Shown here piece after piece: positions 7,853 to 14,893 of a DNA stretch of 35,568 bases. Source of the DNA: Anaerolineales bacterium (GTDB lineage Bacteria > Chloroflexota > Anaerolineae > Anaerolineales > Villigracilaceae); the NCBI GenBank assembly GCA_011389535.1, contig JAABUE010000013.1:1-35568 (forward strand), in the 5' to 3' direction. Position numbers and translations under genes: made by a program. How positions within the stretch are numbered: position 1 is the stretch's first letter; every line of letters starts with the position of its first letter. The notes below the pieces were generated by a model that was not told the DNA's origin, did not search any database, and saw nothing but the letters and a program-made list of their open reading frames with translations.

Positions 7853-9055
7853 TTAACGATTTGTCTTTTTGCTGCCGCGTGGCAGGCCGACCAGGATATT
7901 CGTTCCAATCCCCAGCTTGCTCTTGATCTCGATCGTGCCTCCGTGCCCCTGGACAATTTGCTTGCAGATCGATAAGCCAAGACCTGTGCCGGCAGCTTTC
8001 GATTCGTTCTCACGCACGCGATAGAACTTCTCAAAGAGATGGCCCAGCGCATCTTCCGGGATGCCCACGCCGGTGTCTTGCACCGAAATGATCAGTTTTT
8101 GTTCCTGGATTTCGGTTTTCAGGATGATTGAACCATTTCTCCGGTTGTATTTGATCGCATTGCTGAGCAGGTTGATAATGACTTGTTTGATCTTGTCGCG
8201 ATCTGCCTCCAGCAGCGTAGTGGCTTCGGGTTCTATCACTTTTATCTGGATGTGATCCTCTTCGGCTTTAGAACTCATGGCGTCACAGCACTCATGCAAT
8301 AGATCCATCACGTTAAACGTGGATTTGCGGAATTGCACGCGCCCGGATTCCAGCCGCGCCAGGTCGAGGAAAGAGGATGCCAGCGCATTCAAGCGCAAGG
8401 TCTCATTGTGAATGTTGCTCACAATCTGTTCCTGCTGCTCCCGCGCCATTTCCGGGCGCAGCAACAAATAGGTCGCTGTGCTGAGCGAGGCCAGCGGGGT
8501 ACGCAGCTCATGGACGAATTCTGCGATCAGGTCCGATTGCTGGAACAGGCGCGCATTTTCAATGGCCACCGCTGCCTGCGCTCCCAACACCGACAGTAAA
8601 TTCTCGTCCCTGGTTGTGAACTTTCCCCGTTTCTTGTTTAGAGTTTCCAGTACGCCCACCACCTTGTTCTTGGTAACCAGGGGAATACCCAGGATGGAGC
8701 TGGTGGGAAAACCAGTGGTCTGTTCGACATCGCTAAAGTGACGAGAATCTTCGTGCACGTCATCGATGCGGACCGGTTTACGATTGGCCACGATCCACCC
8801 CGCAATGCTGCCTTCCAATGGCACAACCAGGCCACGCATAGTCGGTTCATCCATGTTGGTCGCAACCTGGAAATAAAGCTGGCGCGAGGTGTTGTCGTAA
8901 AGGAGGATCGAAGCGGCTTCCGCAGAGGTGATGTCTGCGGCGGCTTTTACGATCCGGTTCAACAATACGTCGAGATCTAAAGTCGACCCCAGGTCACGGG
9001 CAATATCGATCAACCGTAGATAACTATCCAGCCGTTCAGTCTTGATTTCAGCCAT
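7853..9055 (-). CDS. Soluble GAF-domain sensor histidine kinase
   Basis: 400 residues. A GAF sensor domain (about 25-170) is followed by a HisKA domain with the phospho-acceptor H182 in EFVHELRTPLAS, then a HATPase domain with the N box (N299 in INLLSNAIKYN), G1 box DTGVGIPE (327-334), F box and G2 box GTGLGL (356-361). There is no transmembrane segment, so it senses a cytoplasmic signal, perhaps redox, a small ligand or a nucleotide bound by the GAF domain. It should autophosphorylate H182 and pass phosphate to a receiver. The receiver-CpaE protein two genes upstream is the obvious partner. Its start overlaps the sirtuin stop by 8 bases, implying translational coupling. Confidence 0.95.
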   Translation of the reverse strand: MAEIKTERLDSYLRLIDIARDLGSTLDLDVLLNRIVKAAADITSAEAASILLYDNTSRQLYFQVATNMDEPTMRGLVVPLEGSIAGWIVANRKPVRIDDVHEDSRHFSDVEQTTGFPTSSILGIPLVTKNKVVGVLETLNKKRGKFTTRDENLLSVLGAQAAVAIENARLFQQSDLIAEFVHELRTPLASLSTATYLLLRPEMAREQQEQIVSNIHNETLRLNALASSFLDLARLESGRVQFRKSTFNVMDLLHECCDAMSSKAEEDHIQIKVIEPEATTLLEADRDKIKQVIINLLSNAIKYNRRNGSIILKTEIQEQKLIISVQDTGVGIPEDALGHLFEKFYRVRENESKAAGTGLGLSICKQIVQGHGGTIEIKSKLGIGTNILVGLPRGSKKTNR

Positions 9056-9824
9056 TTATGACTTGCTCCGCAATCGCAGGCATGATGGCAGCCACATCTT
9101 CTTGAATCACCACATCCGCTCGCACGTTGAGGTAAGTTTCCGCATTGTTCAAAATGACCAGGTGTGACCCCCGGTCAATGGCTTGCATCGGCAGGCCTGC
9201 AACTGGTAACACTTCCAGGGATGAGCCTGCCACGAGCATCAGGTCGCAGCGGCGGCTCTCACGCTGGGCATCGTACCAGGCTTTTTGGGGTAGTTGTTCG
9301 CCAAACAGGATCACGTCCGGTTTCAGCAATCCGTTACAATCCGGGCAACGGGGCAACTCACCCTGTTCGACGAAACTTTCCAGGTAATCTTTCGCTTCCG
9401 CCTTCTTAAAACACTGCGCACAGGAAAGCGTGCGTAGTGTGCCATGCATTTCGATCACATACCTTGAACCGGCCTTATGGTGCAGGGCATCGATATTTTG
9501 GGTAATAACACACTGGATGCGGCCTGCCTTTTCCAGTTCTGCCAGCGCCTCATGAGCGGGATTCGGCGCGGCGTTGAAGATTTGACTCGCCAGCGGCCGG
9601 AACCAGACAAAAAAACGCTCCGGATCGGTGCGAAACGTGCTCAGCGAGGCCACTTCTAACGGTTCATCCCTGGACCACAGTCCTGTTCCTTCCGAACGGA
9701 AATCCGGGATGCCCGAGGGCGTCGAGATGCCGGCCCCAGTCAGGACGACTGCATATTTGGCTTTCCGCAACAACTCTGCAGTGTATTCGATGTTTGTTTT
9801 CGTCTGACTGGAGAAGGCTATCAT
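9048..9824 (-). CDS. NAD-dependent protein deacylase, sirtuin (SIR2) family
   Basis: 258 residues, a full-length bacterial sirtuin. Visible: the NAD-binding GAGIS (30-34) and GIPDFRS, TQNIDALH (108-115), catalytic H127 in EMHGTL, the zinc cysteines C135/C138 and C160/C163, and GSSLEV. It should remove acyl groups from lysines using NAD. A Tyr/Arg pair of the SIRT5-type desuccinylases is not evident where expected, so deacetylase activity is the simplest guess. The gene overlaps the response regulator by ATGA (9821-9824) and the kinase by 8 bases. Being translationally locked between a regulator and its kinase suggests it modifies, or is controlled with, that signalling pair. Confidence 0.95.
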   Translation of the reverse strand: MIAFSSQTKTNIEYTAELLRKAKYAVVLTGAGISTPSGIPDFRSEGTGLWSRDEPLEVASLSTFRTDPERFFVWFRPLASQIFNAAPNPAHEALAELEKAGRIQCVITQNIDALHHKAGSRYVIEMHGTLRTLSCAQCFKKAEAKDYLESFVEQGELPRCPDCNGLLKPDVILFGEQLPQKAWYDAQRESRRCDLMLVAGSSLEVLPVAGLPMQAIDRGSHLVILNNAETYLNVRADVVIQEDVAAIMPAIAEQVING

Positions 9825-10984
9825 TTTGTCTGGGCCTCATGCTCTGTGATCCGCTCTACCAGTTTGTTGATCTGCTGGGTTGTCTGGCTCTCTGGCTGAC
9901 AAAGTACGGCCGGCGTATTCAGGCGTGAAGCTTGTGCAAACAACTCGGGAGCGGGGGTCAGTGTCCCTGCGAGCGAGTGTCCCAATTGCTCCTGGACTTC
10001 TGCCCAGGGCATCAGGTTCTCCGAGCGCGAACGATTGTTCAATACGGCGGCGATGTTATTTTTGTTGGTCCCGAACTCGATCAGATCTTCGATCAAAGCG
10101 CGGGTGTGGACAATCGTATTGGGAACCCCCTCGACCACAACGATGAGTTCATTGATCAGGGGCAGGATGCGCTGCACAAACGGTGGCAGCCCCATTCCCA
10201 GGTCCAGAACGATGAAGCGTCCCAGGGTGGCCAGGCGCGCCACCACATTTTCATATTGGCTTACCTGGTTGATCAATTGAAAATCGCGGGGGTGATTCGA
10301 CGCAAGCAGCACTTTAAATCCTGCGTCATGGGTGACCAATTGCTCGACCACATTGTTGCGCGTGATCTCGACAGGAGGCTTCCCCAGTAAATTGGCCAGC
10401 CCTCTGTCCGTCGAAAAGCCGAGATCCAGCGCCAGGCTGCCCTGGCCGGGTGTCAATTCTGCTAAAATAACATCGGCCTGTACTTTCTTGAAAAGGCTGG
10501 CAGACAGGTTCGTGGCCAGGGTGGAAACGCCCAGCCCTCCGCGTGCAGCGATCACGCCGGTGACGTAACCATGCTGCTCGTGTATGACGGTTTCCGCTTT
10601 TTCAAGTGACGTAGCATTACGCGCCAGCAAGGCTTTCACATGCGATTGTAGCTCTGATGGGTGAGTGGGTTTGGTCAGGTAATCATCTACACCGACTTCG
10701 AAGCCCGCCACTTTGTCGTCCAGTTGAGTTTTTGCTGTAAACATCAGAATGGGGATATCCACCGTCTGTGGATTAGCGCGGAGCCTGCGGGTGACTTCAT
10801 ACCCGTCCATATCGGGCATCATGACATCTAATAAGATCAGGTCGGGGGCCTCTTCAAGCGCTTTTTCCAATCCCTGTTGCCCATTGGTCGCCGCTGTGAT
10901 CTGATACCCCTGGCGTTGCAGCATCAAACCTACCAGGCGCAAGGTGTCCAGATCATCGTCAATGATTAGTATTTTTTCGGCCAT
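9821..10984 (-). CDS. Response regulator fused to a CpaE/TadZ-like ATPase-fold domain
   Basis: 387 residues. Residues 1-120 are a receiver domain with the acidic pocket IIDDD, phospho-acceptor D53 (LILLDVMMPDMDGYE) and K105 (YLTKP). Residues about 135-375 are a MinD/ParA-fold domain starting GVIAARGGLGVSTLATNLS. The Walker A is degenerate: the invariant GK(S/T) lysine is Val. Loss of that lysine is typical of TadZ/CpaE, which localise Tad/Flp pilus machinery rather than hydrolyse ATP strongly. No other tad or pilus gene is in the window, so a pilus role is only inferred; it could be a free polarity or output module. It is first gene of the operon with the sirtuin and kinase. The ATG at 10984 lies 25 bases from a plausible -10 box. 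Confidence 0.92.
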   Translation of the reverse strand: MAEKILIIDDDLDTLRLVGLMLQRQGYQITAATNGQQGLEKALEEAPDLILLDVMMPDMDGYEVTRRLRANPQTVDIPILMFTAKTQLDDKVAGFEVGVDDYLTKPTHPSELQSHVKALLARNATSLEKAETVIHEQHGYVTGVIAARGGLGVSTLATNLSASLFKKVQADVILAELTPGQGSLALDLGFSTDRGLANLLGKPPVEITRNNVVEQLVTHDAGFKVLLASNHPRDFQLINQVSQYENVVARLATLGRFIVLDLGMGLPPFVQRILPLINELIVVVEGVPNTIVHTRALIEDLIEFGTNKNNIAAVLNNRSRSENLMPWAEVQEQLGHSLAGTLTPAPELFAQASRLNTPAVLCQPESQTTQQINKLVERITEHEAQTK

Positions 10985-11009
10985 AATGATTGTCCTTGTA
11001 GTTTTTTAA

Positions 11010-11038
11010 AGTCTAGCATAAAGACAATTATCCAACAA
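11010..11038 (-). promoter_or_regulatory. Sigma70-type promoter of the regulator-sirtuin-kinase operon
   Basis: On the minus strand, TTGTTG (11038-11033), a 17-bp spacer and TAGACT (11015-11010). The same TAGACT -10 form with a 17-bp spacer occurs upstream of the MFS gene at 18053-18081, which supports both calls. Confidence 0.55.
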
Positions 11039-11077
11039 GCATGTTTATTGTATCCTGAATCGCTCTGGTACCCGGCG

Positions 11078-11086
11078 TGTTATAAT
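11078..11086 (+). promoter_or_regulatory. Extended -10 promoter of ssrA
   Basis: TGTTATAAT is an extended -10 element whose expected start near 11093 would give a leader of about 36 nt ahead of the tmRNA 5' end at 11129, removable by RNase P. A second AT-rich patch (TCTATATAG, 11117-11125) lies nearer and could start transcription close to the mature end. Confidence 0.55.
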
Positions 11087-11216
11087 GAAGTGGTAAGTTT
11101 CCTCATTGAGGAGTCTTCTATATAGTACGGGGATGACAGGCTTCGACGGGAGAGGTTGTTCCCGGAATGCGGGTCGAGCGGCGCCGAACTCGTTAACTCA
11201 GCGCAAAAAATCAAGT

Positions 11217-11258
11217 GCCAACCGCACTTCCTATGCTGCTATGCCCCTCGCTGCATAA
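11217..11258 (+). other. tmRNA proteolysis-tag reading frame, ANRTSYAAMPLAA
   Basis: After the AAAAAATCAAGT stretch, codons GCC AAC CGC ACT TCC TAT GCT GCT ATG CCC CTC GCT GCA and TAA encode ANRTSYAAMPLAA. Alanine resume codon, an AN start and a hydrophobic LAA end are the hallmarks of the SsrA tag, which sends proteins to ClpXP and related proteases. The interior NRTSYAAMP departs from the common NDNYA core, which could alter SspB-like adaptor binding. Confidence 0.93.
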
Positions 11259-11493
11259 GCGATCTGCATAACAGTCGGTCTCCCTAGATGAGGCCGCGTC
11301 CACCTGCCCCGAACCTCCGCCAGGGACAGGCCCGGGCGAGACAAACGCGGAGTGCCGCACGCGATGCCGCTATAGCGTGCGAAAGACAAGCGGCTGGCTC
11401 AGGGTAGTCCGCGCCAGTTGAGGCGCCCTGCGTGACAATTTTCAACCGGCTACACTCGTAGATTTCCGTGGTGCGAATCTTTCGGACGCGGGT

Positions 11494-11774
11494 TCTTTAA
11501 CAATTGAATGAGCCCCTCTGCGTGGTGACATGCAGAGAAAATCCGGCTTAATCAGGGAAAGCTCACCGGCTTATGCCGATGCCAACCCTGAGGGGTGAAC
11601 CCGAAAGGGGTAAGCCCTGCATCGACTCATAGGCTCCTACGTTTTGTTTGTAATATGGAGTACTAGGGTAAGGAGAAAAATTTTCAAATCTAATCTCCTT
11701 ACAATACGCCGGAGAAGTGATGTATATCACTTCAAGAGATAGTCAGCGCCGTGGCGAAAGCCCGGAATTACGTG
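11494..11774 (+). ncRNA. ORF-less group I self-splicing intron inside the tmRNA T-loop
   Basis: All core elements are readable. P1: GGGTTC (11490-11495) pairs with GAGCCC (11510-11515) and places a U.G pair at T11493, the 5' splice site. P2: CTCTGC/GCAGAG (11516-11521/11532-11537). P3: TCCGGC/GCCGGA (11542-11547/11708-11713). P4: TCAGGG/CCCTGA (11552-11557/11586-11591). P5: CGGC/GCCG (11567-11570/11575-11578). P7: GACT-c-AT (11624-11630) with ATAGTC (11739-11744), including the typical bulge. P8: GAAGTGAT/ATCACTTC (11714-11721/11726-11733). P9 is capped by GAAA (11756-11759). Between P7 and P3 lie P7.1/P7.2-like hairpins, such as GTAAGGAG/CTCCTTAC, a trait of subgroup IA. The terminal omega-G is 11774. 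P10 pairs AATTGA (11502-11507) with 3' exon TCGATT. No homing endonuclease is encoded, so movement would rely on reverse splicing or outside help. Confidence 0.95.
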
Positions 11775-11794
11775 TCGATTCCCGCCATCTCCAC

Positions 11795-11836
11795 AATAAT
11801 TTCGACCAGCAAATTATACTGCTGGTCGAAATTATT
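11795..11836 (+). terminator. 17-bp perfect hairpin directly after ssrA
   Basis: AATAATTTCGACCAGCA (11795-11811) pairs perfectly with 11820-11836 around an 8-nt loop. It begins one base beyond the tmRNA discriminator base and its neighbour. The AT-rich foot (ATTATTT) could serve as a weak terminator tail. It is the best candidate for the 3' border of ssrA transcription, but so long a stem could also be a RNase processing site or a mobile repeat. Confidence 0.6.
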
Positions 11837-11942
11837 TAAACAGGGCAGCAAAAAATACACTTGTATTTTTAGCGTTTTGATCACAGATTTACCAGTAGTC
11901 CAACAGTTGGTCAATTGCGTTATACTGCTGCTCGATCTTATA
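11814..11942. repeat. Degenerate 23-bp direct repeat downstream of ssrA
   Basis: Positions 11814-11836 and 11920-11942 match at 19 of 23 bases, sharing TTATACTGCTG, then TCGA, then TTAT. The first copy contains the right arm of the ssrA 3' hairpin, so the second copy could compete to pair with the left arm. The stretch 11837-11951 otherwise shows no gene. Confidence 0.55.
11851..11870 (+). terminator. AT-rich 9-bp palindrome, possible second terminator of ssrA
   Basis: AAAAATACA (11851-11859) and TGTATTTTT (11862-11870) are complementary with two bases between them. The right arm ends in five T's. The stem is AT-only at its base, so its strength as a terminator is doubtful. Confidence 0.4.
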
Positions 11943-12015
11943 TAATACCCACGGTCACAAATTGCGCCTTCCCGCTCCTAAAAAAAGCGCAATTTGTGAC
12001 CGCGCTGGGTATAAT
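11943..12015. repeat. Long interrupted palindrome covering the lipoprotein promoter
   Basis: CGGTCACAAATTGCGC (11952-11967) is perfectly complementary to 11987-12002 across a 19-nt centre. The outer parts ATAATACCCA (about 11942-11951) and TGGGTATAAT (12006-12015) extend the symmetry with one mismatch and a 3-nt bulge. The right outer arm contains the TATAAT of the next gene. It could be an operator for a large dimeric regulator, a mobile palindrome, or a structured element. Confidence 0.7.
12010..12015 (+). promoter_or_regulatory. TATAAT -10 box of the lipoprotein gene
   Basis: Perfect TATAAT with 11 bases (CTGGAGACAGC) before the ATG at 12027. The expected leader would be only about five bases, too short to include the GGAG fully, so translation may be nearly leaderless. 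The box lies in the arm of the long palindrome. Confidence 0.55.
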
Positions 12016-12026
12016 CTGGAGACAGC

Positions 12027-12773
12027 ATGAAAAAACTGTTTTTGGTTGGACTATTCTTCCTGGTTGCGTGTGGCCAGCCCGCGACTCCCGAACCAACTTC
12101 TATCCCCTCAGCCACGGCCACTCAGATTCTTCCCACCCCCATACCTGTTACCGCTACCAATACGTTAACCCCACCCCCCACATCCACCTCCGAACCGCCA
12201 CCACGCTTCTTCACCGAAGAGTTTAACAGTGAGTTCGTACACTGGTCCACTCTATTTGCTTCCGGCGATGCCAGCCGTGTCGAGACCCTCAACCAGGATG
12301 GCAAACTGATATTTGAACTGTACAGTTCCAACGCCTGGTTGTACGCTATCTATGGCGCGCACGAATATCAAACGGTTAAGGTTGAAGCCAGTATCGAGAG
12401 CACCGGCAGCAACACCAATTACATGGGTTTGATCTGTAGTTACACAGAGCAGGAGGGCTGGTTCGAGTTCAACATTTCCAGCGACGGGAGCTATACCATC
12501 CTCCACGGCCAATGGCTGGGAGAAGGTGTAGCCAGTTACATGCCGGTTGCGGATGGCGGTTCCGAGTATATCAATCCGGGGAATACCACCAACGAGATTG
12601 GCCTGGACTGCCTGGGTGAAACCCTGCAGCTTTATATCAACGGCAAATTGTTCCGCAATATCGATGTATCTCGCTTCGAAATGGACGGGGGCAAAGTGGG
12701 TCTGGCCGTGGCTTCCTTCCAGGAAGTGCCGGTCATCCTGGGGTTTGATTGGGTGAAGGTGAGTGAGCCTTGA
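12027..12773 (+). CDS. Putative lipoprotein with a concanavalin-like (DUF1080-type) beta-sandwich domain
   Basis: 248 residues. The signal peptide MKKLFLVGLFFLVAC ends in a lipobox with the lipid-anchored C15. A Thr/Pro/Ser-rich linker (about 20-58) follows, then a domain (about 60-248) with FTEEFNSEFVHWSTL, YMGLICSYTEQEGWFEFNISSDGSYTILHG, LYINGKLFRNID and GGKVGLAVAS. This pattern is shared by DUF1080/LamG-like jelly-roll domains found in extracellular glycan-binding or glycan-hydrolysing proteins. No catalytic residues can be named. It is probably a cell-surface binding protein. It sits alone between ssrA and dnaK; its stop codon overlaps the left arm of an intergenic inverted repeat. Confidence 0.75.
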   Translation: MKKLFLVGLFFLVACGQPATPEPTSIPSATATQILPTPIPVTATNTLTPPPTSTSEPPPRFFTEEFNSEFVHWSTLFASGDASRVETLNQDGKLIFELYSSNAWLYAIYGAHEYQTVKVEASIESTGSNTNYMGLICSYTEQEGWFEFNISSDGSYTILHGQWLGEGVASYMPVADGGSEYINPGNTTNEIGLDCLGETLQLYINGKLFRNIDVSRFEMDGGKVGLAVASFQEVPVILGFDWVKVSEP

Positions 12774-12875
12774 CCCCCTCCCGCCCTGACGGGCACCCTC
12801 CCCCAATTTCCATAGATTCCTTCTTAGGTTCGTTTTCGTCAATATGGAAATTGGGGGAGGGCCGGGGTGGGGGTC
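12772..12875. repeat. C/G-rich inverted repeat (MITE-like) between the lipoprotein gene and dnaK
   Basis: Arms 12772-12814 and 12843-12875 share the perfectly complementary core CCCTCCCCCAATTTCCATA and the outer GACCCCC. The left arm has an extra internal CCCTGACGGG palindrome. The 28-nt centre has no gene. The C-rich/G-rich strand asymmetry and symmetric ends resemble small non-autonomous intergenic repeats found in many copies in some genomes. Genome-wide copy number was not testable here. Confidence 0.65.
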
Positions 12876-12981
12876 GGCTGGGGGCCAAAATTCGATACAA
12901 TTTCTACACCTTGTTAACAGGATTCTTGCATTGATGCGTTATCCTACTAGCAGACAAAAACTGTACTGTAGGAGTGAAGCC

Positions 12982-14880
12982 ATGGGAAAAATCATTGGAA
13001 TTGACCTGGGGACCACGAACAGCGTGGTCGCCGTTATGGAGGGCGGACAGCCGACTGTAATTTCAACCGCGGAAGGCGGGCGTTTAGCCCCCTCTGTGGT
13101 AGCCTTTAATAAGAACGGCGAACGCATGGTTGGCCAGACCGCCAAACGCCAGGCCGTTGTCAACTCGGAAAACACAATTTATTCCATCAAGCGTTTTATC
13201 GGTCGCCGGTATGAAGAGACCGAAATGGAACGCAAGATGGTTCCCTTTGAGGTTGTTAAAGGCCCTGCGGACGATGTCAAGGTGAAAGTGCCTGTGACCG
13301 GGCGCGAATACAGCCCGCAGGAAATCTCCGCTATGGTGCTTGCCAAGCTCAAGTCCGATGCCGAAGCATACCTGGGCGAGACGGTCACACAGGCCGTGAT
13401 TACCGTCCCGGCTTATTTTAACGATAGCCAGCGCCAGGCCACGAAAGACTCGGGCAAAATAGCCGGTCTCGAGGTGATGCGGATCATCAACGAACCGACC
13501 GCATCCGCGCTCGCTTATGGCCTCGATAAAAAGAAAGACGAGACGATCCTGGTCTTCGACCTGGGTGGCGGTACCTTCGATGTATCCATCCTGGAAGTGG
13601 GCGAGGGCGTGATCGAAGTCAAATCCACCAACGGTGATACCCATCTGGGCGGCGATGACTGGGACCAGAAGATTGTCAACTGGGCCGCGGACGAGTTCAA
13701 GAAGGATCAGGGCATTGACCTGCGCAACGACCGCCAGGCGCTCCAGCGTCTGCGTGAGGCGGCAGAGAAGGCCAAGATCGAGCTTTCCACAGTAATGGAA
13801 ACCGAGATCAACCTGCCCTACGTCACAGCCGATGCCAGTGGCCCCAAGCACTTACAGCTGAAACTGACCCGCTCCAAATTCGATCAAATGACCGAAGACC
13901 TGCTCAACCGCACCAAAGGCCCGTTCGAAGCCGCTCTCAAAGATGCAGGCATGAGCGCTGGGGATCTCGATGAGGTGGTGCTTGTGGGTGGCTCGACCCG
14001 CATGCCGCAGGTCCAGGACCTGGTGCGTAAGTTGTCCAACGGGAAAGAACCGCATAAGGGCGTCAATCCCGACGAGGTTGTCGCCATCGGCGCGGCCATC
14101 CAGGGCGGCGTGCTGGGCGGCGAGGTCAAGGATATCCTGTTGCTCGACGTGACCCCGCTTTCGCTGGGCGTCGAGACGATGGGCGAAGTCATGACCGTGA
14201 TGATCGAGCGCAACACCACCATCCCGGTGCGCAAGACCGAAACCTACTCGACCGCTGCCGACAGCCAGACCGCCGTCGATATCCACGTGCTGCAGGGTGA
14301 GCGCCCGATGGCTTCTGATAACATGAGCCTGGGCCGCTTCCGCCTGGACGGCATCCCTCCGGCGCCGCGCGGCATCCCACAGGTCGAAGTAACCTTCGAT
14401 ATCGATGCCAATGGCATCCTGCATGTTACTGCCAAGGATAAGGCCACCGGTAAAGAACAGAAGGTGACCATTACAGCCTCGACCAACCTGAACAAGGAAG
14501 AGATCGAGCGCAAGGTGCAGGAAGCCCGCCAGCATGAGAGCGAAGATAAGAAGCGCCGCGAGCTGATCGAAGCGCGCAACACCGCCGACCAGTTGACCTA
14601 CCAGACGGAGAAGACCCTGCGCGAGCTGGGCGATAAGGTTCCCGAAGCCGAGCGCTCGAACATCGAGAGCAAGATCAACGATCTCAAGCAGGCTGCCCAG
14701 AGCGATGATGCTGGCCGCATCAAGCAACTGACCGAGGAAGTCCAGCAGGCCTTCCATGCCCTGAGCCAGCAGCTGTATGCACAGGAACAGCCGCAGCCCG
14801 AAACGCCGGGTGGCCCGTCTGCGCCGCCTCCGGGTGGTGATGACGGGGATGTAATCGACGGCGAAGTCCGCGACGCGTAA
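12982..14880 (+). CDS. dnaK: Molecular chaperone DnaK (Hsp70)
   Basis: 632 residues. The actin-fold ATPase shows [15 protein letters not shown] (phosphate 1), [15 protein letters not shown] (phosphate 2) and [14 protein letters not shown] (adenosine). The linker DVTPLSLG is followed by the substrate-binding beta domain and helical lid. It ends in a Gly/Pro-rich tail and [12 protein letters not shown], close to the EEVD-like end of bacterial DnaK. The start is MGKIIGI at 12982, with GGAG upstream. The longer open frame to 12844 runs through the inverted repeat and encodes nothing Hsp70-like. No grpE, dnaJ or hrcA, and no CIRCE operator, is seen next to it, so regulation is unclear. A terminator follows 13 bases after the stop. 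Confidence 0.98.
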   Translation: MGKIIGIDLGTTNSVVAVMEGGQPTVISTAEGGRLAPSVVAFNKNGERMVGQTAKRQAVVNSENTIYSIKRFIGRRYEETEMERKMVPFEVVKGPADDVKVKVPVTGREYSPQEISAMVLAKLKSDAEAYLGETVTQAVITVPAYFNDSQRQATKDSGKIAGLEVMRIINEPTASALAYGLDKKKDETILVFDLGGGTFDVSILEVGEGVIEVKSTNGDTHLGGDDWDQKIVNWAADEFKKDQGIDLRNDRQALQRLREAAEKAKIELSTVMETEINLPYVTADASGPKHLQLKLTRSKFDQMTEDLLNRTKGPFEAALKDAGMSAGDLDEVVLVGGSTRMPQVQDLVRKLSNGKEPHKGVNPDEVVAIGAAIQGGVLGGEVKDILLLDVTPLSLGVETMGEVMTVMIERNTTIPVRKTETYSTAADSQTAVDIHVLQGERPMASDNMSLGRFRLDGIPPAPRGIPQVEVTFDIDANGILHVTAKDKATGKEQKVTITASTNLNKEEIERKVQEARQHESEDKKRRELIEARNTADQLTYQTEKTLRELGDKVPEAERSNIESKINDLKQAAQSDDAGRIKQLTEEVQQAFHALSQQLYAQEQPQPETPGGPSAPPPGGDDGDVIDGEVRDA

Positions 14881-14893
14881 ATGAGCTAGAAAT

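Larger units (their letters stand above)
11129..11793 (+). ncRNA. ssrA: Transfer-messenger RNA (tmRNA), interrupted by a group I intron
   Basis: The 5' end GGGGATGACAGGCTTCGACG carries the tmRNA acceptor and D-loop signature. GGGGATG (11129-11135) pairs with CATCTCC (11786-11792) as the acceptor stem, including the usual third-position G.U, with discriminator A at 11793. The tag reading frame starts at GCC 11217. Downstream GC-rich palindromic stretches fit the pseudoknots. The 3' domain TTTCGGACGCGGGT (11480-11493) is standard, but the T loop is broken at that point by a 281-nt intron. Removing 11494-11774 gives GCGGG-TTCGATT-CCCGC, a perfect T stem-loop. The spliced RNA would be 384 nt before CCA. 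CCA is not encoded (the genome reads ACAA), so it must be added. The role is rescue of stalled ribosomes with SmpB. Confidence 0.97.

Noticed and set aside
11751-11945. 64-codon open frame starting in the intron's P9 region and running out of ssrA
   Set aside because: It crosses the ribozyme core, 3' exon and hairpin; no ribosome site and no plausible protein. The intron has no endonuclease gene.
11129-12026. ssrA 3' end as an attachment site of an integrated element
   Set aside because: No second copy of the ssrA 3' end, integrase or phage gene is found in the window; flanking genes are ordinary chromosomal ones.
12844-12981. N-terminal extension of dnaK
   Set aside because: The extra 46 codons translate the inverted repeat; all Hsp70 proteins begin near [13 protein letters not shown] and a ribosome site lies before 12982.
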